From DASXRA01 sp036502575 (GTDB lineage Bacteria; Actinomycetota; Actinomycetes; Mycobacteriales; Jatrophihabitantaceae), in assembly GCA_036502575.1 (NCBI GenBank), contig DASXYL010000060.1:42035-106034 (forward strand): a stretch of DNA of 64,000 nucleotides, written 5' to 3'. The notes beneath the pieces were generated by a model, which saw only the letters and a list, made by a program, of their open reading frames with translations, was not told where the DNA came from and ran no database searches. The translations under genes and the position numbers were made by a program. This document shows, one piece after another, positions 42,841-51,379 of the stretch (positions are counted from its first letter, which is position 1; each line of letters starts with the position of its first letter).

Positions 42841-43677
42841 TCACGCTGCGTTGTTCGCGTTCCATCCGGCGGCGATGGTCAGCGTCTCGCCGGTGACGTA
42901 GCGACCGGACTCCGCGGCGAGGTACAGCATGCCCTCGGAGATGTCCTGCACCTCGACCCACGGCACCGGCAGTGCGTTGATGGCGGTGAATCCGGGCACG
43001 ACGTCCTCGCGGGTCGGGTTCTCGACGTCGGGTGCGAACAGCGCGTACATGGCCGGGTTCTGGATCATCTGGGTATCGACGTTGGTTGGGCACACGGCGT
43101 TCACCGTGATGCCGTACTGCCCGAATTCGAGTGCGGCTGACTTCACCAGGCCGATGACTCCCCACTTCGCGGCGACGTAGTGTGCCAGGCCGGGAACGCC
43201 GGTCTTCCCGACCATGGACGAGGTTGCGATGATGCGGCCTCCGCGGCGCTCGATCATGTGCGGCGCCACGGCGCGGATGGATTTGAACACCCCGCCGAGG
43301 TCGGTGTCGACCATGTCGGTCCACTGGGCGTCGCTGATGTCGACGAGCGGGACGGGGGCGACGATGCCGGCGTTGGCGATGAGGATGTCCACCTGGCCGA
43401 ACTCGGCGATCGCCCGATCGACGACCGCCGTCATCTGCGCGGTATCGCGGACGTCGGCCTGCATCGCGATACAGCGCTGATCGTGTTCCTCGACCAGCTT
43501 GACCGTCTCGGCCAGGTCGTCGGAGTTCGACATCGTGTAGGGCACCGTCTTGATCTGCGAGACGAGATCGCAGACGATGACGTCGGCGCCCTCCCGAGCG
43601 AATGTGATCGCGTGCGAGCGGCCCTGGCCACGCGCGCCACCGGTGATCAGGGCCACCTTTCCGTCAAGCTTTCCCAC
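42841..43677 (-). CDS. Mycofactocin-coupled SDR oxidoreductase
   Basis: 278 aa. Has the subfamily's hallmark ITGGARGQGRSHA (residues 11-23) with an insertion after the second strand (DLVSQIKTVPYTMSNSDDLAETVKLVE) that traps NAD; catalytic Ser154, Tyr167, Lys171. Such enzymes do not exchange NAD freely and are re-oxidised by mycofactocin. Very similar to the SDR at 48733 (same length, same catalytic positions). In this context a hydroxyalkyl-CoM dehydrogenase role is likely (inference). Upstream of the activator gene on the same strand. Confidence 0.87.
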   Translation of the reverse strand: MGKLDGKVALITGGARGQGRSHAITFAREGADVIVCDLVSQIKTVPYTMSNSDDLAETVKLVEEHDQRCIAMQADVRDTAQMTAVVDRAIAEFGQVDILIANAGIVAPVPLVDISDAQWTDMVDTDLGGVFKSIRAVAPHMIERRGGRIIATSSMVGKTGVPGLAHYVAAKWGVIGLVKSAALEFGQYGITVNAVCPTNVDTQMIQNPAMYALFAPDVENPTREDVVPGFTAINALPVPWVEVQDISEGMLYLAAESGRYVTGETLTIAAGWNANNAA

Positions 43678-43987
43678 GACGACGCTCCTTCGAGAGGCTG
43701 ATTCGGTGCTCGGTACCGTAATCGCGATCCTCGCTGTGGAACGACAGCGTCACGGGTTCAGAAAAGGCTCCGAATTTGTCCTGAGCCGCTGAACCGGGAA
43801 CCTCGCCGAAGGCCCGCACGGCCCGGCGGGTTGGCCTGGCGAGCTCGGAGTGGAGCTTCCCCTCGTCCCCCGGGGCCGTGGTTCAGAACGGCGACGGCGC
43901 CTACTTTTCGGCCAGGTTCCGCATTTCCTGCGTACCGCGAATCTGACCGGCCGGGCCGGCGGATCAGTCGCCGAAGGAGTTTCAGCC
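43678..43987. other. 310-bp divergent intergenic region
   Basis: Separates the mycofactocin-type SDR from the membrane-protein gene. No gene supported. GGTTCAG (43755-43761) and CTGAACC (43789-43795) make an inverted repeat with a 27-nt spacer that may be regulatory. GAAGGAG at 43972-43978 is the ribosome site of the membrane protein. Confidence 0.45.
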
Positions 43988-45151
43988 ATGACGACCTACG
44001 AGGAAGGTATTGCGACGACAACCCTAGCGCCGGATCCGGTGGTGACCCGGGTTCCGACTTTCGGGCGGGCAACGCCGATCGTGGCTACCGTTGCCATCGT
44101 CGTTGTATCGACCGTTAGCTGGTGGATTCTGGCTGACGCGAAATGGAGCATCTCGGAGCCCTCGCCGGCCGTGGTGCAGAGTCTGCTGTTCTGGACGATT
44201 CTCGGCTTCATCTTCACCGGCTTCACGTTCGGGAACTGGCCGTTCACCAAGCTTGCGCAACCCTTGGCCGGAATCGCGCAGGTGCTCACCAACCTGGTGG
44301 TCGGGGTGCTCGGCACGTTGCTGTTCACCCGCGGGGTAGGCCATTGGGACCCCACGTTCTCGCCCGACGCTCCAGGCGGGTCCGGCTACACGGCAACGGC
44401 ATTCATCGTGTTGATCGGATTCTTCGCCTACACGATGGCCTCGGCCAGCTGGGGTGGTTACCCGTTCGAGTCCGTCGCGGCGCCGCTGGCCAGCGTGGCG
44501 CAGTTCTTTCTCGCCGCGTTCATCACGCTCATCGGTGTCATCACGCTCGTTTATCCGAACTTCAACGCCCAGCTCGCGCCGCACGCACCGGTGTCGTTAC
44601 CGACCGCTCTCGGCTGGGTCTATTGCAGCATCGTGATCTGCATCCTCGCCGCGATGCAGTGGGACAACTGGCCCTGGATCGGGATCGCGAACCGCCACGC
44701 GCGTGCGTTGGCCACCTTGGTTATCGCGCTCGGAGGCGGATTCCTGCTGATGTTGGTTCTCAAACAGGTCGTCTACGGCGTCGTCCCGGCCGACATCCAG
44801 TCGCTGCCGACCTTCTCTGTGGCCAGTGAGACCGCCGAGCTCGGGGTCTGCTTCAGCCTCTGGTCACTGACCGTCGGCCTGGTGTTCGGGCCCAGCAGGA
44901 TTCGCTCGGTGCCGGCGGCACGTGCCGTTCGCACGCTGGTGGTGGCCGCACTGGCCGTGGCCACGTACGTCCTCTTCATGCGTGTCTTCGCCACCAAGGC
45001 CCTGCACTTTCCTGCGCTCAAGGGCAGCTACGGGGGCGACCCTCTCGCCTTCATCGACTGGACGATCCTGATCGTGCTGTGGCACGCCGTCGCGTTCGGT
45101 GGTCATCTAACAACCCGTCGTGCGACTCGATCGGGTAACAGGCGCTCGTGA
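43988..45151 (+). CDS. Polytopic membrane protein with three internal repeats, function unknown
   Basis: 387 aa with about ten hydrophobic spans. A motif recurs at the cytoplasmic or outer end of three helix pairs: FGNWPFTKLAQPL, WGGYPFESVAAPL and WDNWPWIGIANRH, each preceded and followed by a membrane span, which suggests an internal triplication. No transporter family recognised; no signal peptide. ATG 43988 has GAAGGAG 9 nt upstream. Its place beside the epoxide/CoM genes suggests substrate uptake or a membrane-bound oxidation component, but that is only context. Confidence 0.72.
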   Translation: MTTYEEGIATTTLAPDPVVTRVPTFGRATPIVATVAIVVVSTVSWWILADAKWSISEPSPAVVQSLLFWTILGFIFTGFTFGNWPFTKLAQPLAGIAQVLTNLVVGVLGTLLFTRGVGHWDPTFSPDAPGGSGYTATAFIVLIGFFAYTMASASWGGYPFESVAAPLASVAQFFLAAFITLIGVITLVYPNFNAQLAPHAPVSLPTALGWVYCSIVICILAAMQWDNWPWIGIANRHARALATLVIALGGGFLLMLVLKQVVYGVVPADIQSLPTFSVASETAELGVCFSLWSLTVGLVFGPSRIRSVPAARAVRTLVVAALAVATYVLFMRVFATKALHFPALKGSYGGDPLAFIDWTILIVLWHAVAFGGHLTTRRATRSGNRRS

Positions 45152-45167
45152 CCGTGCATCGCCCGGT

Positions 45168-45202
45168 CCGCGTCCCTGCGGGTTCGGCTCGCGGGGACGC
45201 GG
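45168..45202. terminator. Bidirectional hairpin terminator
   Basis: CCGCGTCCC (45168-45176) and GGGACGCGG (45194-45202) form a perfect 9-bp stem between the convergent membrane-protein and SDR genes. Confidence 0.65.
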
Positions 45203-45204
45203 TC

Positions 45205-45957
45205 TCAGCGACTGGTCAGGCCACCGTCGATCACGACGACAGAGCCGGTCATGTACTGCGACTCGCCCGAGAGCAGGTACACGATCAGCCCGGATATCGC
45301 CTCCGGGCCGGGCACCTCGAGCAAGGTATCGGCCTGCAACCGGGCGACCACTTGCGAACCGATGTCCGACGTCATCGGCGTCTGGAGCAGTCCCGGACAC
45401 ACGGCGTTGAGCCGCACACCCCGGTGCGCGGATGACACAGCCAGGGCGCGGGTGAGTGCCAGGACGCCGCCCTTGGCCGCGCTGTAGGCCTCCAGCCCGG
45501 GCTCGGCGACCAGCGCCGCCGTCGAGGCGTTGTTGATGATGCTGCCGCCGCCGGAGGACTCGATGAGCCCCATCGCCTCGCGGCAGCACAGGAAGCACCC
45601 GGTGAGGTTCACCTGTAACGCGAAAGCCCAGGTCGCGTCGCTGATGTCCTCGACGCGTTCGGAGACATTGACCGGCGCGACACCTGCATTGTTGAACAGG
45701 CCGTGCAAGGCGCCGAAGCGGGTGCTGATCGCCGCGAAGGCGTTCGCCACCGAGCTCGGTTCGCCGATGTCGACGACCACCCCGAGCACGTCCTCGGCGT
45801 CGAGCGCGGCCTCGGCTCGTTCGAGGGCTGGGCCGTCGCGGTCGAGCAGGGCCAGCCGCGCCCCCGCGGCGGCGCACGCGTGCGCCACGGCGAGACCGAT
45901 ACCGGACGCTGCACCGGTGATCGCGATGATCTGGCCGGCCAGCCGGTCGTCGTGCAT
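45205..45957 (-). CDS. Classical SDR oxidoreductase, candidate hydroxyalkyl-CoM dehydrogenase
   Basis: 250 aa. TGAASGIG at 14-21, NNAG at 89-92, Ser145, Tyr158, Lys162; Asp39 after the second strand suggests NAD(H). Length and overall form equal those of the (R)- and (S)-hydroxypropyl-CoM dehydrogenases, which are classical SDRs. It is the last gene of the minus-strand operon KPCC-like, SDR, MoxR, MoxR-VWA, SDR (15-bp gap). Its own role in CoM-adduct oxidation is an inference from operon membership. Confidence 0.85.
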   Translation of the reverse strand: MHDDRLAGQIIAITGAASGIGLAVAHACAAAGARLALLDRDGPALERAEAALDAEDVLGVVVDIGEPSSVANAFAAISTRFGALHGLFNNAGVAPVNVSERVEDISDATWAFALQVNLTGCFLCCREAMGLIESSGGGSIINNASTAALVAEPGLEAYSAAKGGVLALTRALAVSSAHRGVRLNAVCPGLLQTPMTSDIGSQVVARLQADTLLEVPGPEAISGLIVYLLSGESQYMTGSVVVIDGGLTSR

Positions 45958-45972
45958 GAGAACCTCCTCGGT

Positions 45973-47835
45973 TCAACCGCTCAGCAGAACGGAGATCGCC
46001 GCGGGCAGCCGATCGAGGCGTTCGTAGCTCAGGCAGCGTCCGCGCCCAGCCGCCGCGAGCGCCTGGCAGTGCCCCAGTCGCCATTGCGATTCGGTCGTTG
46101 CCAGCACGTTCAGCTGCCGGTAGCGGGCTGCGGCCACGCGCGCATCGGCGCCTTGGTTCTGCACTCCGTCGGTCATGACGACAGCGATCTTGACCAGCGA
46201 CTGCATCCCCGCGAGCAGCCTCAGCCCGGCCCCGAGCCCGGCCGACAGATCGGTGAGACCGTGGGGACGCAACGCAAGCACCCGCCGCGCCAGCTCCTGT
46301 ACCGGCATGGTCTCCTCGCTGCGTTTGAGCACCTCGGCGCTCGTGCCGAAGGCGACGACGGCGAGCTCGTCCTGCTCCGCGGCCAGCGCGGCCGAGGCGG
46401 CGGCGGTGGCCGACTCGATGGCCCGGCCGCCGCGCATCGACCCGCTCACATCGAGCATGACCACTACGCCACGGCGCCGCGGCACCCGGTCATGGACCCA
46501 AAGGTGGCTGGGTGTCAGCACCGGAGTCTCGATGAGCTCCGCGATCGTGCGGTCGAGGTCGAGGTCGTCGGAGCGGAAGTTGTAGCGGACGCTGGTGAAG
46601 CGGCCGCCTGTCCGGTCCGCGGTCGGCAGCTGACCGCGAGCTCGGTTGACGACGATGCCGGCCGCGAGGCGCTCCACGTCGGTGAGGTCCTGCGCGGCCG
46701 CGACGTCGGTCCGCGCACCGCCGGACCGCGATCGCCCGCGCGACGACCTGACGAACGATGCGAGGGCCTGCCGGGTCTCTGCTGTCACGTCCGACTCGTG
46801 CGCGCCACCCGGGTCGGCGCCCGGCGACCCGGAGCCGGTGCCGCCGGCTGACGCCTGGGTGCGCGCCGCCGCTCGGCCCGGCTTAGCTGCGGCCGGGTTG
46901 TAGGCGGGCTCCTCGGCCCCACCGTCGCCCTCGCGCTCGAGCTCCACCGAGGACAAGAGCAGCGGCTCACCGGCCGCGCCGTCCGGGCGCGGCCCAGTCG
47001 TCGCGCGGTGTTCGTTGATCACCGCGTCGGTCCAGAGCTCGCGGATCAGCGACTCCACGGTGCGCTCGATACCCGAACGAAGAGCGATCTTCGACGAGAG
47101 CGCGAGCAGGGCCGCATCCAGGTCGGCGTCGAGCCGGCCAAGCTGCACCAGGAAGGGGGCGATCGAGACCAGATCGATCGCCCCCCGGACCGAGGCCCCG
47201 GTTCGGACGTCGGGATGCCGGCGGCTGGCGCGCACGGCAAAGATGGCCCGCGTCAACAGGGCATCGTCCGCATCGGGCACCTGAGTGCGCACGATGGCCC
47301 GTTCGTCCTCGGCGCTCTGGTAGTCCAGTGTGAGTCGGACAAGCCGGTCGAGGAACGCTGCCGGCAGCGTGCCGGTGCCAATACCGTCGAGCGGATTCAC
47401 CGCCGCAACGACCTGAAACCCCGGTTTCGCCAGGACCCGGCCGTACCGCGGCACGACCAGTTCCGCCTCTGACATCGCGCTGATAAGCACGTTGATCACG
47501 TCCGCCGGCACCCGGTTGGCCTCGTCCAGGTACAGCACGCGGCCGGTACGCATCGCGTAGACGAGGGGCCCGGGCACGAACGCGACCTCGTGCCCGCCGC
47601 GCAGCACGATGCCCGGATCATGCGCCCCGACCAGCGCCGAGGCGCTGAGGGCGACCGAGCCGTGGACGACAACGGGCGCGGCCCCCCTCAGGGTGCAGAT
47701 CTCACCGATGACCAGGGACTTCCCGACGCCGTGCGGACCTTCCACAAGCACATGGCGGGCGGCGTCGAACGCCGCCGCGAGCGCTGCGAGTTCGTCGTCG
47801 CGGCCGATCAGCCGCGGCGCGCTCGGTCCGGTCAT
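45973..47835 (-). CDS. MoxR-type AAA+ ATPase fused to a VWA domain
   Basis: 620 aa. Residues 1-270: AAA+ module with Walker A GPHGVGKS at 33-40, Walker B VLYLDEANR and sensor segment VVAAVNPLDGIGTGTLPAAFLDRLVRL. A Ser/Gly/Pro-rich linker spans about 290-375. The C-terminal VWA domain (about 450-620) has the MIDAS motif DVSGS, a Thr in HGLTDLSAG and Asp in MTDGV. This is the BchI-BchD (Mg-chelatase) arrangement in one chain. MoxR-VWA pairs remodel enzymes to insert metal cofactors. 4 bp after the stand-alone MoxR gene. Confidence 0.9.
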   Translation of the reverse strand: MTGPSAPRLIGRDDELAALAAAFDAARHVLVEGPHGVGKSLVIGEICTLRGAAPVVVHGSVALSASALVGAHDPGIVLRGGHEVAFVPGPLVYAMRTGRVLYLDEANRVPADVINVLISAMSEAELVVPRYGRVLAKPGFQVVAAVNPLDGIGTGTLPAAFLDRLVRLTLDYQSAEDERAIVRTQVPDADDALLTRAIFAVRASRRHPDVRTGASVRGAIDLVSIAPFLVQLGRLDADLDAALLALSSKIALRSGIERTVESLIRELWTDAVINEHRATTGPRPDGAAGEPLLLSSVELEREGDGGAEEPAYNPAAAKPGRAAARTQASAGGTGSGSPGADPGGAHESDVTAETRQALASFVRSSRGRSRSGGARTDVAAAQDLTDVERLAAGIVVNRARGQLPTADRTGGRFTSVRYNFRSDDLDLDRTIAELIETPVLTPSHLWVHDRVPRRRGVVVMLDVSGSMRGGRAIESATAAASAALAAEQDELAVVAFGTSAEVLKRSEETMPVQELARRVLALRPHGLTDLSAGLGAGLRLLAGMQSLVKIAVVMTDGVQNQGADARVAAARYRQLNVLATTESQWRLGHCQALAAAGRGRCLSYERLDRLPAAISVLLSG

Positions 47836-47839
47836 TCGA

Positions 47840-48736
47840 TCAGCTCGTGAGCCGCACCGTGAGTTCGCGCACGATGTCCTCGGCGCTGCGTCCCCAGGAC
47901 TCGTCGGGCACGACCTTGCTCGAGAGAGCGAGCTCGGCGACGGTGATCAGCTGCTCGACGTCGAGGGTCGCGACCTCCAGGAGGCGGCGTAACGATGCCT
48001 CAACGAGGACGAAGTCGATCGCACCGCGCACCGAGGCCCCGCTGCGCAACTGGGGCGTGTCGCGGGTCGCGCGCGTGATCCGCACCGCGAGCTGCGCGAT
48101 GACCGGCCGATCGATCCCTGTGCGCCGACGGACGATCTCCAACTCGTCGGCTTCGGACTGGTAACCGACGACCATGCGGCACAGTCGGTCGTACACCGAC
48201 ACGCTGACCCGAGCGGTACCGACATTGTCGAAGGGGTTCATCGCCGCGATGACGCGAAATGAGTCGCGGGCAAAGACGACCCCGAGCCGCGGGATATGGA
48301 GTTCGCGCTCGGACATCGCGGTGAGCAGCGTGTTGAGCGTGTCCTCGGGCAGCCGGTTGAACTCCTCGACGTACAGGAAGCCGCCCTCGCTCATCGCGGT
48401 GGGTAGCGGCCCGAAGACGAAGTCCTCGTCCCGGTAGCCATGGCTGAGCACACTCGCTGGATCGTGGTAGCCGAGCATCTTCTGTGGCGTCATCTCCGCG
48501 TTGCCCTCGACCACCGCGAGCGGGATGCCGGCGTGACTGGCGACGGAACGCAGCACTGTGGACTTGCCGGTGCCGGGCGGCCCCTCCAAGAGGAGGTTCC
48601 GCCCGGCAGCGAGCACGCTGAGCAGGCCTTGCAGCTGCAGCTCGCGTCCGACGACGTCACGGGCGACGGCGCCGTAGAGCCGCACGAGGTCGGCGAACGG
48701 CGGCCGGTCCGACTCACGCAGCGCGGTTGCGCTCAT
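47840..48736 (-). CDS. MoxR-family AAA+ ATPase
   Basis: 298 aa. Walker A GPPGTGKST, Walker B FLYVEEFNR, and the MoxR-style segments LLEGPPGTGK, AMSERELHIPRLG and AAMNPFDNVGTARVSVSVYDRL. ATG 48736 overlaps the upstream SDR stop by 4 bp; the in-frame extension to 48757 lies inside the SDR and is rejected. Probably assembles with the fused MoxR-VWA protein into one ring or a two-ring remodelling machine. Confidence 0.9.
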   Translation of the reverse strand: MSATALRESDRPPFADLVRLYGAVARDVVGRELQLQGLLSVLAAGRNLLLEGPPGTGKSTVLRSVASHAGIPLAVVEGNAEMTPQKMLGYHDPASVLSHGYRDEDFVFGPLPTAMSEGGFLYVEEFNRLPEDTLNTLLTAMSERELHIPRLGVVFARDSFRVIAAMNPFDNVGTARVSVSVYDRLCRMVVGYQSEADELEIVRRRTGIDRPVIAQLAVRITRATRDTPQLRSGASVRGAIDFVLVEASLRRLLEVATLDVEQLITVAELALSSKVVPDESWGRSAEDIVRELTVRLTS

Positions 48737-49569
48737 GCAGCGTTGAACGCGTTCCATCCGGCGCTGACGTGCAGCGCTTCGCCGGTGATGTAACTAGCCT
48801 CCGGCGAGGCGAGGAACATCATCGCGTTGGAGGTGTCGATCGCCTCGATCCACGGGATCGGGATGGCGTTGAGCGAGGCGAATCCGGGCGTCACCTGCTC
48901 GCGGGTCGGGTTGTCGATGCCGGGGGCGAACAGCGCGTAGAACGCCGGATTGTGGATCATGTCGCTGTCGAGGTTCGTCGGGCAGACGCAGTTCACCGTG
49001 ATGCCCTCGGCGGCGACCTCGCGGGCCACCGACTTGATCAGCCCGATGACGCCCCACTTAGCCGCGCAGTAGTGCGCGACGGTGGGCAGCCCGGTACGTC
49101 CGGCCATCGACGAGGTGGCGATGATTCGGCCACTCTTCTGGGCCAGCATATGTGGCAGCACCGCACGGATCGACTTGAAGACTCCGGTCAGGTCAGAGGC
49201 GATGACGTCGTCCCAGATGGCATCGGACATCTCTACCACCGGTGACAGCGACAGCAGGCCGTGGTTAGCCAGCAAGATGTCGATCTTGCCGAATTCGGCG
49301 ACGGCGCCTTCGACCGCGGCGTTGGTCGACGACGTGTCTCGGGCGTCGGCGATGAACGACAGACACCGCTGGTCCAGGGCCTCGACCTGCTTGACGGTCT
49401 CGGCGAGGTCGGCCTCGCTCGACATGCCGTAGGGCACCGTCTCGACCTGCTTGGCGATGTCGGTGACCACGATGTCGGCCCCCTCCTTCGCGAACTCCAA
49501 GGCGTGCGAGCGGCCTTGGCCGCGCGCGCCGCCGGTGATCAGCACTACCTTTCCGTCGAAACGCCCCAT
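48733..49569 (-). CDS. Mycofactocin-coupled SDR oxidoreductase (paralogue)
   Basis: 278 aa. ITGGARGQGRSHA at 11-23, insertion DIAKQVETVPYGMSSEADLAETVKQVE, Ser154, Tyr167, Lys171: point-for-point equal to the SDR at 42841. ATG 49569 is set by AAGGGA 8 nt upstream. It lies directly after the KPCC-like gene (57-bp gap). Two paralogues next to a CoM-epoxide pathway parallel the two stereospecific hydroxypropyl-CoM dehydrogenases of Xanthobacter, but those are ordinary NAD+-dependent SDRs, so the redox coupling would differ. Confidence 0.88.
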   Translation of the reverse strand: MGRFDGKVVLITGGARGQGRSHALEFAKEGADIVVTDIAKQVETVPYGMSSEADLAETVKQVEALDQRCLSFIADARDTSSTNAAVEGAVAEFGKIDILLANHGLLSLSPVVEMSDAIWDDVIASDLTGVFKSIRAVLPHMLAQKSGRIIATSSMAGRTGLPTVAHYCAAKWGVIGLIKSVAREVAAEGITVNCVCPTNLDSDMIHNPAFYALFAPGIDNPTREQVTPGFASLNAIPIPWIEAIDTSNAMMFLASPEASYITGEALHVSAGWNAFNAA

Positions 49570-49626
49570 GACACGATCCCTTCTGTTGGGTTTGACCAGC
49601 GGTGAGTCCCACGCTGGACCCACCGC

Positions 49627-51189
49627 CTACATGCTGCTGAGTTCCGTCTGACTGGAGCGGAGACGGGCGTAGCCGATGAAGTAGTCCGAGCTCACGTACA
49701 ACTCGTTCATGTCACCGAGTTCGTCGATCGTCAGGCCGCCCGGACGGCTGATCAGGTGATGCAGGTACTGGAACGCGTCCTTTGCTCCGTAGCCCGCGTG
49801 GTGGATGCCCACCACCCGCCGCGTGCGAGCGTCGATGACGCACTTCTGGAATCCGGTCCGCTCCGGGATGGTGAATCCGTAGATCATGGAACCCTCAGCC
49901 ATGGGTAGCGGTGTGTCGGCCGGGTCCATGCCTGCGGGAGGCACCTGGATGGTCACGACCTGCTCGAGCGTCTCGCGCGCGGCGCGCTCGCTGAGCCCGG
50001 CCCAGGTGACCTCGTAGGTCGTATGCAGGAAGTCCGGGATGTCGGTGTAGTGGAACTCGCTGTCGACGCCCATGATGTTGCGCGCAGCAGTGGTTCCACT
50101 ACGTCGGGACTTGAACATCTCCAACGGGGGACCGAGCAGGTCGCCGGCGGCGTACACGTTCGGCACGTTGGTCCGCATCCGGCTGTCGACGATCACGAAG
50201 CCCCGGTCGTCGTGCGCGAGCGGCAGGACGCCGGCGAAGCTCTCGAGATTGGGCTGCTCGCCGGTCGCGATCAGGACGAAGTCGGCCTCGACGAAGAGCT
50301 CGCCGTCAGGGGTATCGACGTGCACGCCCTCCACCCGCTCACCGCCGACGATGCGTGTCGCGGTGCTGTGTTCGAGTAGGTGCACGTCGCGCGTCCGCAT
50401 GCCGTCGGTGACGAACGCGCGCAGGTCGTCGTCCATCTGACCGGGCCCGCCGCTCGTCAACAGCGCACCGCGACAGACGATCGTGGTCGGCGTACCGGTG
50501 GCCCGATAGAAGCTGGCGTATTCGACGGCCACCTTCGAGCCGCCGATGACCGCGATTTTCGTCGGCTCGTAGTCCAGGTCCTCGATAAACGAGGCGTAGT
50601 CAAACACACCGGGCAGCCTCTCGCCGGGAATGCCCGGCATCGCGGTCCGTGAGCCCGTGGCCAGAACGAGAGCGCTGGTGGTGAAGGTTCGCCCCGCGGC
50701 ACTGACCGTGGCCGCGTCGAGGACCGTTGCCTCGACGTTGACGATCGACTCGATATCGAGTTGCTCGGCACTTTGCCAGTTCATGTGAGCGTGCGGGCCG
50801 CTGCGTTGCGCGCGGAACAGCTCGACCAACTCAAGGATCGACGCGGCGGACGGATCGAACTTGCCGTACCAGAGGCGACCTTCAAGGGCCTGCGCCTGAT
50901 CCAATTCCCGCGCAGCCTCGGAGAACAGATGATGCGGCACGCAAGCCTGGTGGGGGCACGAGCCACCGAGGAAGGGCCATCTCTCAAGGATGAGCGCGCG
51001 TCCGCCCAGGCTGCGCAGAACGGCTGCCCCGAAGCGACCCGCGCTGCCGCCGCCGACGAAGATCGCGTCGAAGTCCAAGCCTCGTGTTTCGTCGACGTTC
51101 ACGATGGGCCCCTCGAAGTCGCCGTCGTAGGCGTCGTCGATCAGCTGCCGCCACTGCGGCATCGTGAGGCCTTTCCGATAAACGTCCAA
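49627..51189 (-). CDS. xecC: 2-Ketopropyl-CoM oxidoreductase/carboxylase-like flavoprotein
   Basis: 520 aa disulfide oxidoreductase. Its fine motifs fit 2-KPCC rather than mercuric or lipoamide reductase: FVGGGSAGRFGAA, WPFLGGSCPHQACVPHHLFS (Cys78/Cys83, His80), DFLHTTYEV and HHAGYGAKDAFQYLHHL. 2-KPCC cleaves ketoalkyl-CoM with NADPH and carboxylates the product, freeing CoM. TTG 51189 has GAGGAG 8 nt upstream and gives an N-terminus that lines up with the known enzyme; ATG 51162 is the alternative. Near the C-terminus, positions matching Phe501 and His506 of the Xanthobacter enzyme read Tyr498 and Tyr503. Confidence 0.85.
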   Translation of the reverse strand: MDVYRKGLTMPQWRQLIDDAYDGDFEGPIVNVDETRGLDFDAIFVGGGSAGRFGAAVLRSLGGRALILERWPFLGGSCPHQACVPHHLFSEAARELDQAQALEGRLWYGKFDPSAASILELVELFRAQRSGPHAHMNWQSAEQLDIESIVNVEATVLDAATVSAAGRTFTTSALVLATGSRTAMPGIPGERLPGVFDYASFIEDLDYEPTKIAVIGGSKVAVEYASFYRATGTPTTIVCRGALLTSGGPGQMDDDLRAFVTDGMRTRDVHLLEHSTATRIVGGERVEGVHVDTPDGELFVEADFVLIATGEQPNLESFAGVLPLAHDDRGFVIVDSRMRTNVPNVYAAGDLLGPPLEMFKSRRSGTTAARNIMGVDSEFHYTDIPDFLHTTYEVTWAGLSERAARETLEQVVTIQVPPAGMDPADTPLPMAEGSMIYGFTIPERTGFQKCVIDARTRRVVGIHHAGYGAKDAFQYLHHLISRPGGLTIDELGDMNELYVSSDYFIGYARLRSSQTELSSM

Positions 51190-51379
51190 GTCACTATCTC
51201 CTCGTCGACAGTGCGGCCGGAGTTCCGTGCTGTAACCAAGGCTGGCGAGGTACGGGGCGGGGCGATAGGTCCCGGCGGGTCAATGACGCCGCGCGCCTCG
51301 TCCCGGCAAGCCGACGACCGGGCGGATCGCGGCCACCAAACTTGTCGCAGGTCATGCACACAGTCGAGGGAGAAGCATC
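51190..51379. promoter_or_regulatory. Divergent promoter region of KPCC-like and EaCoMT genes
   Basis: 190 bp between the two key pathway genes. ACAGTGCGG (51208-51216) and CCGTGCTGT (51225-51233) form an imperfect inverted repeat (7 of 9). GGGAG at 51369-51373 is the EaCoMT ribosome site. No gene fits here. Confidence 0.45.

Noticed and set aside
49627..51189. Mercuric reductase or lipoamide dehydrogenase
   Set aside because: The CPHxAC redox motif, WPFLGG and GYGAKDAFQYL segments fit 2-KPCC, and the usual C-terminal His-Glu dyad is absent, although a merB-like remnant lies elsewhere in the window.
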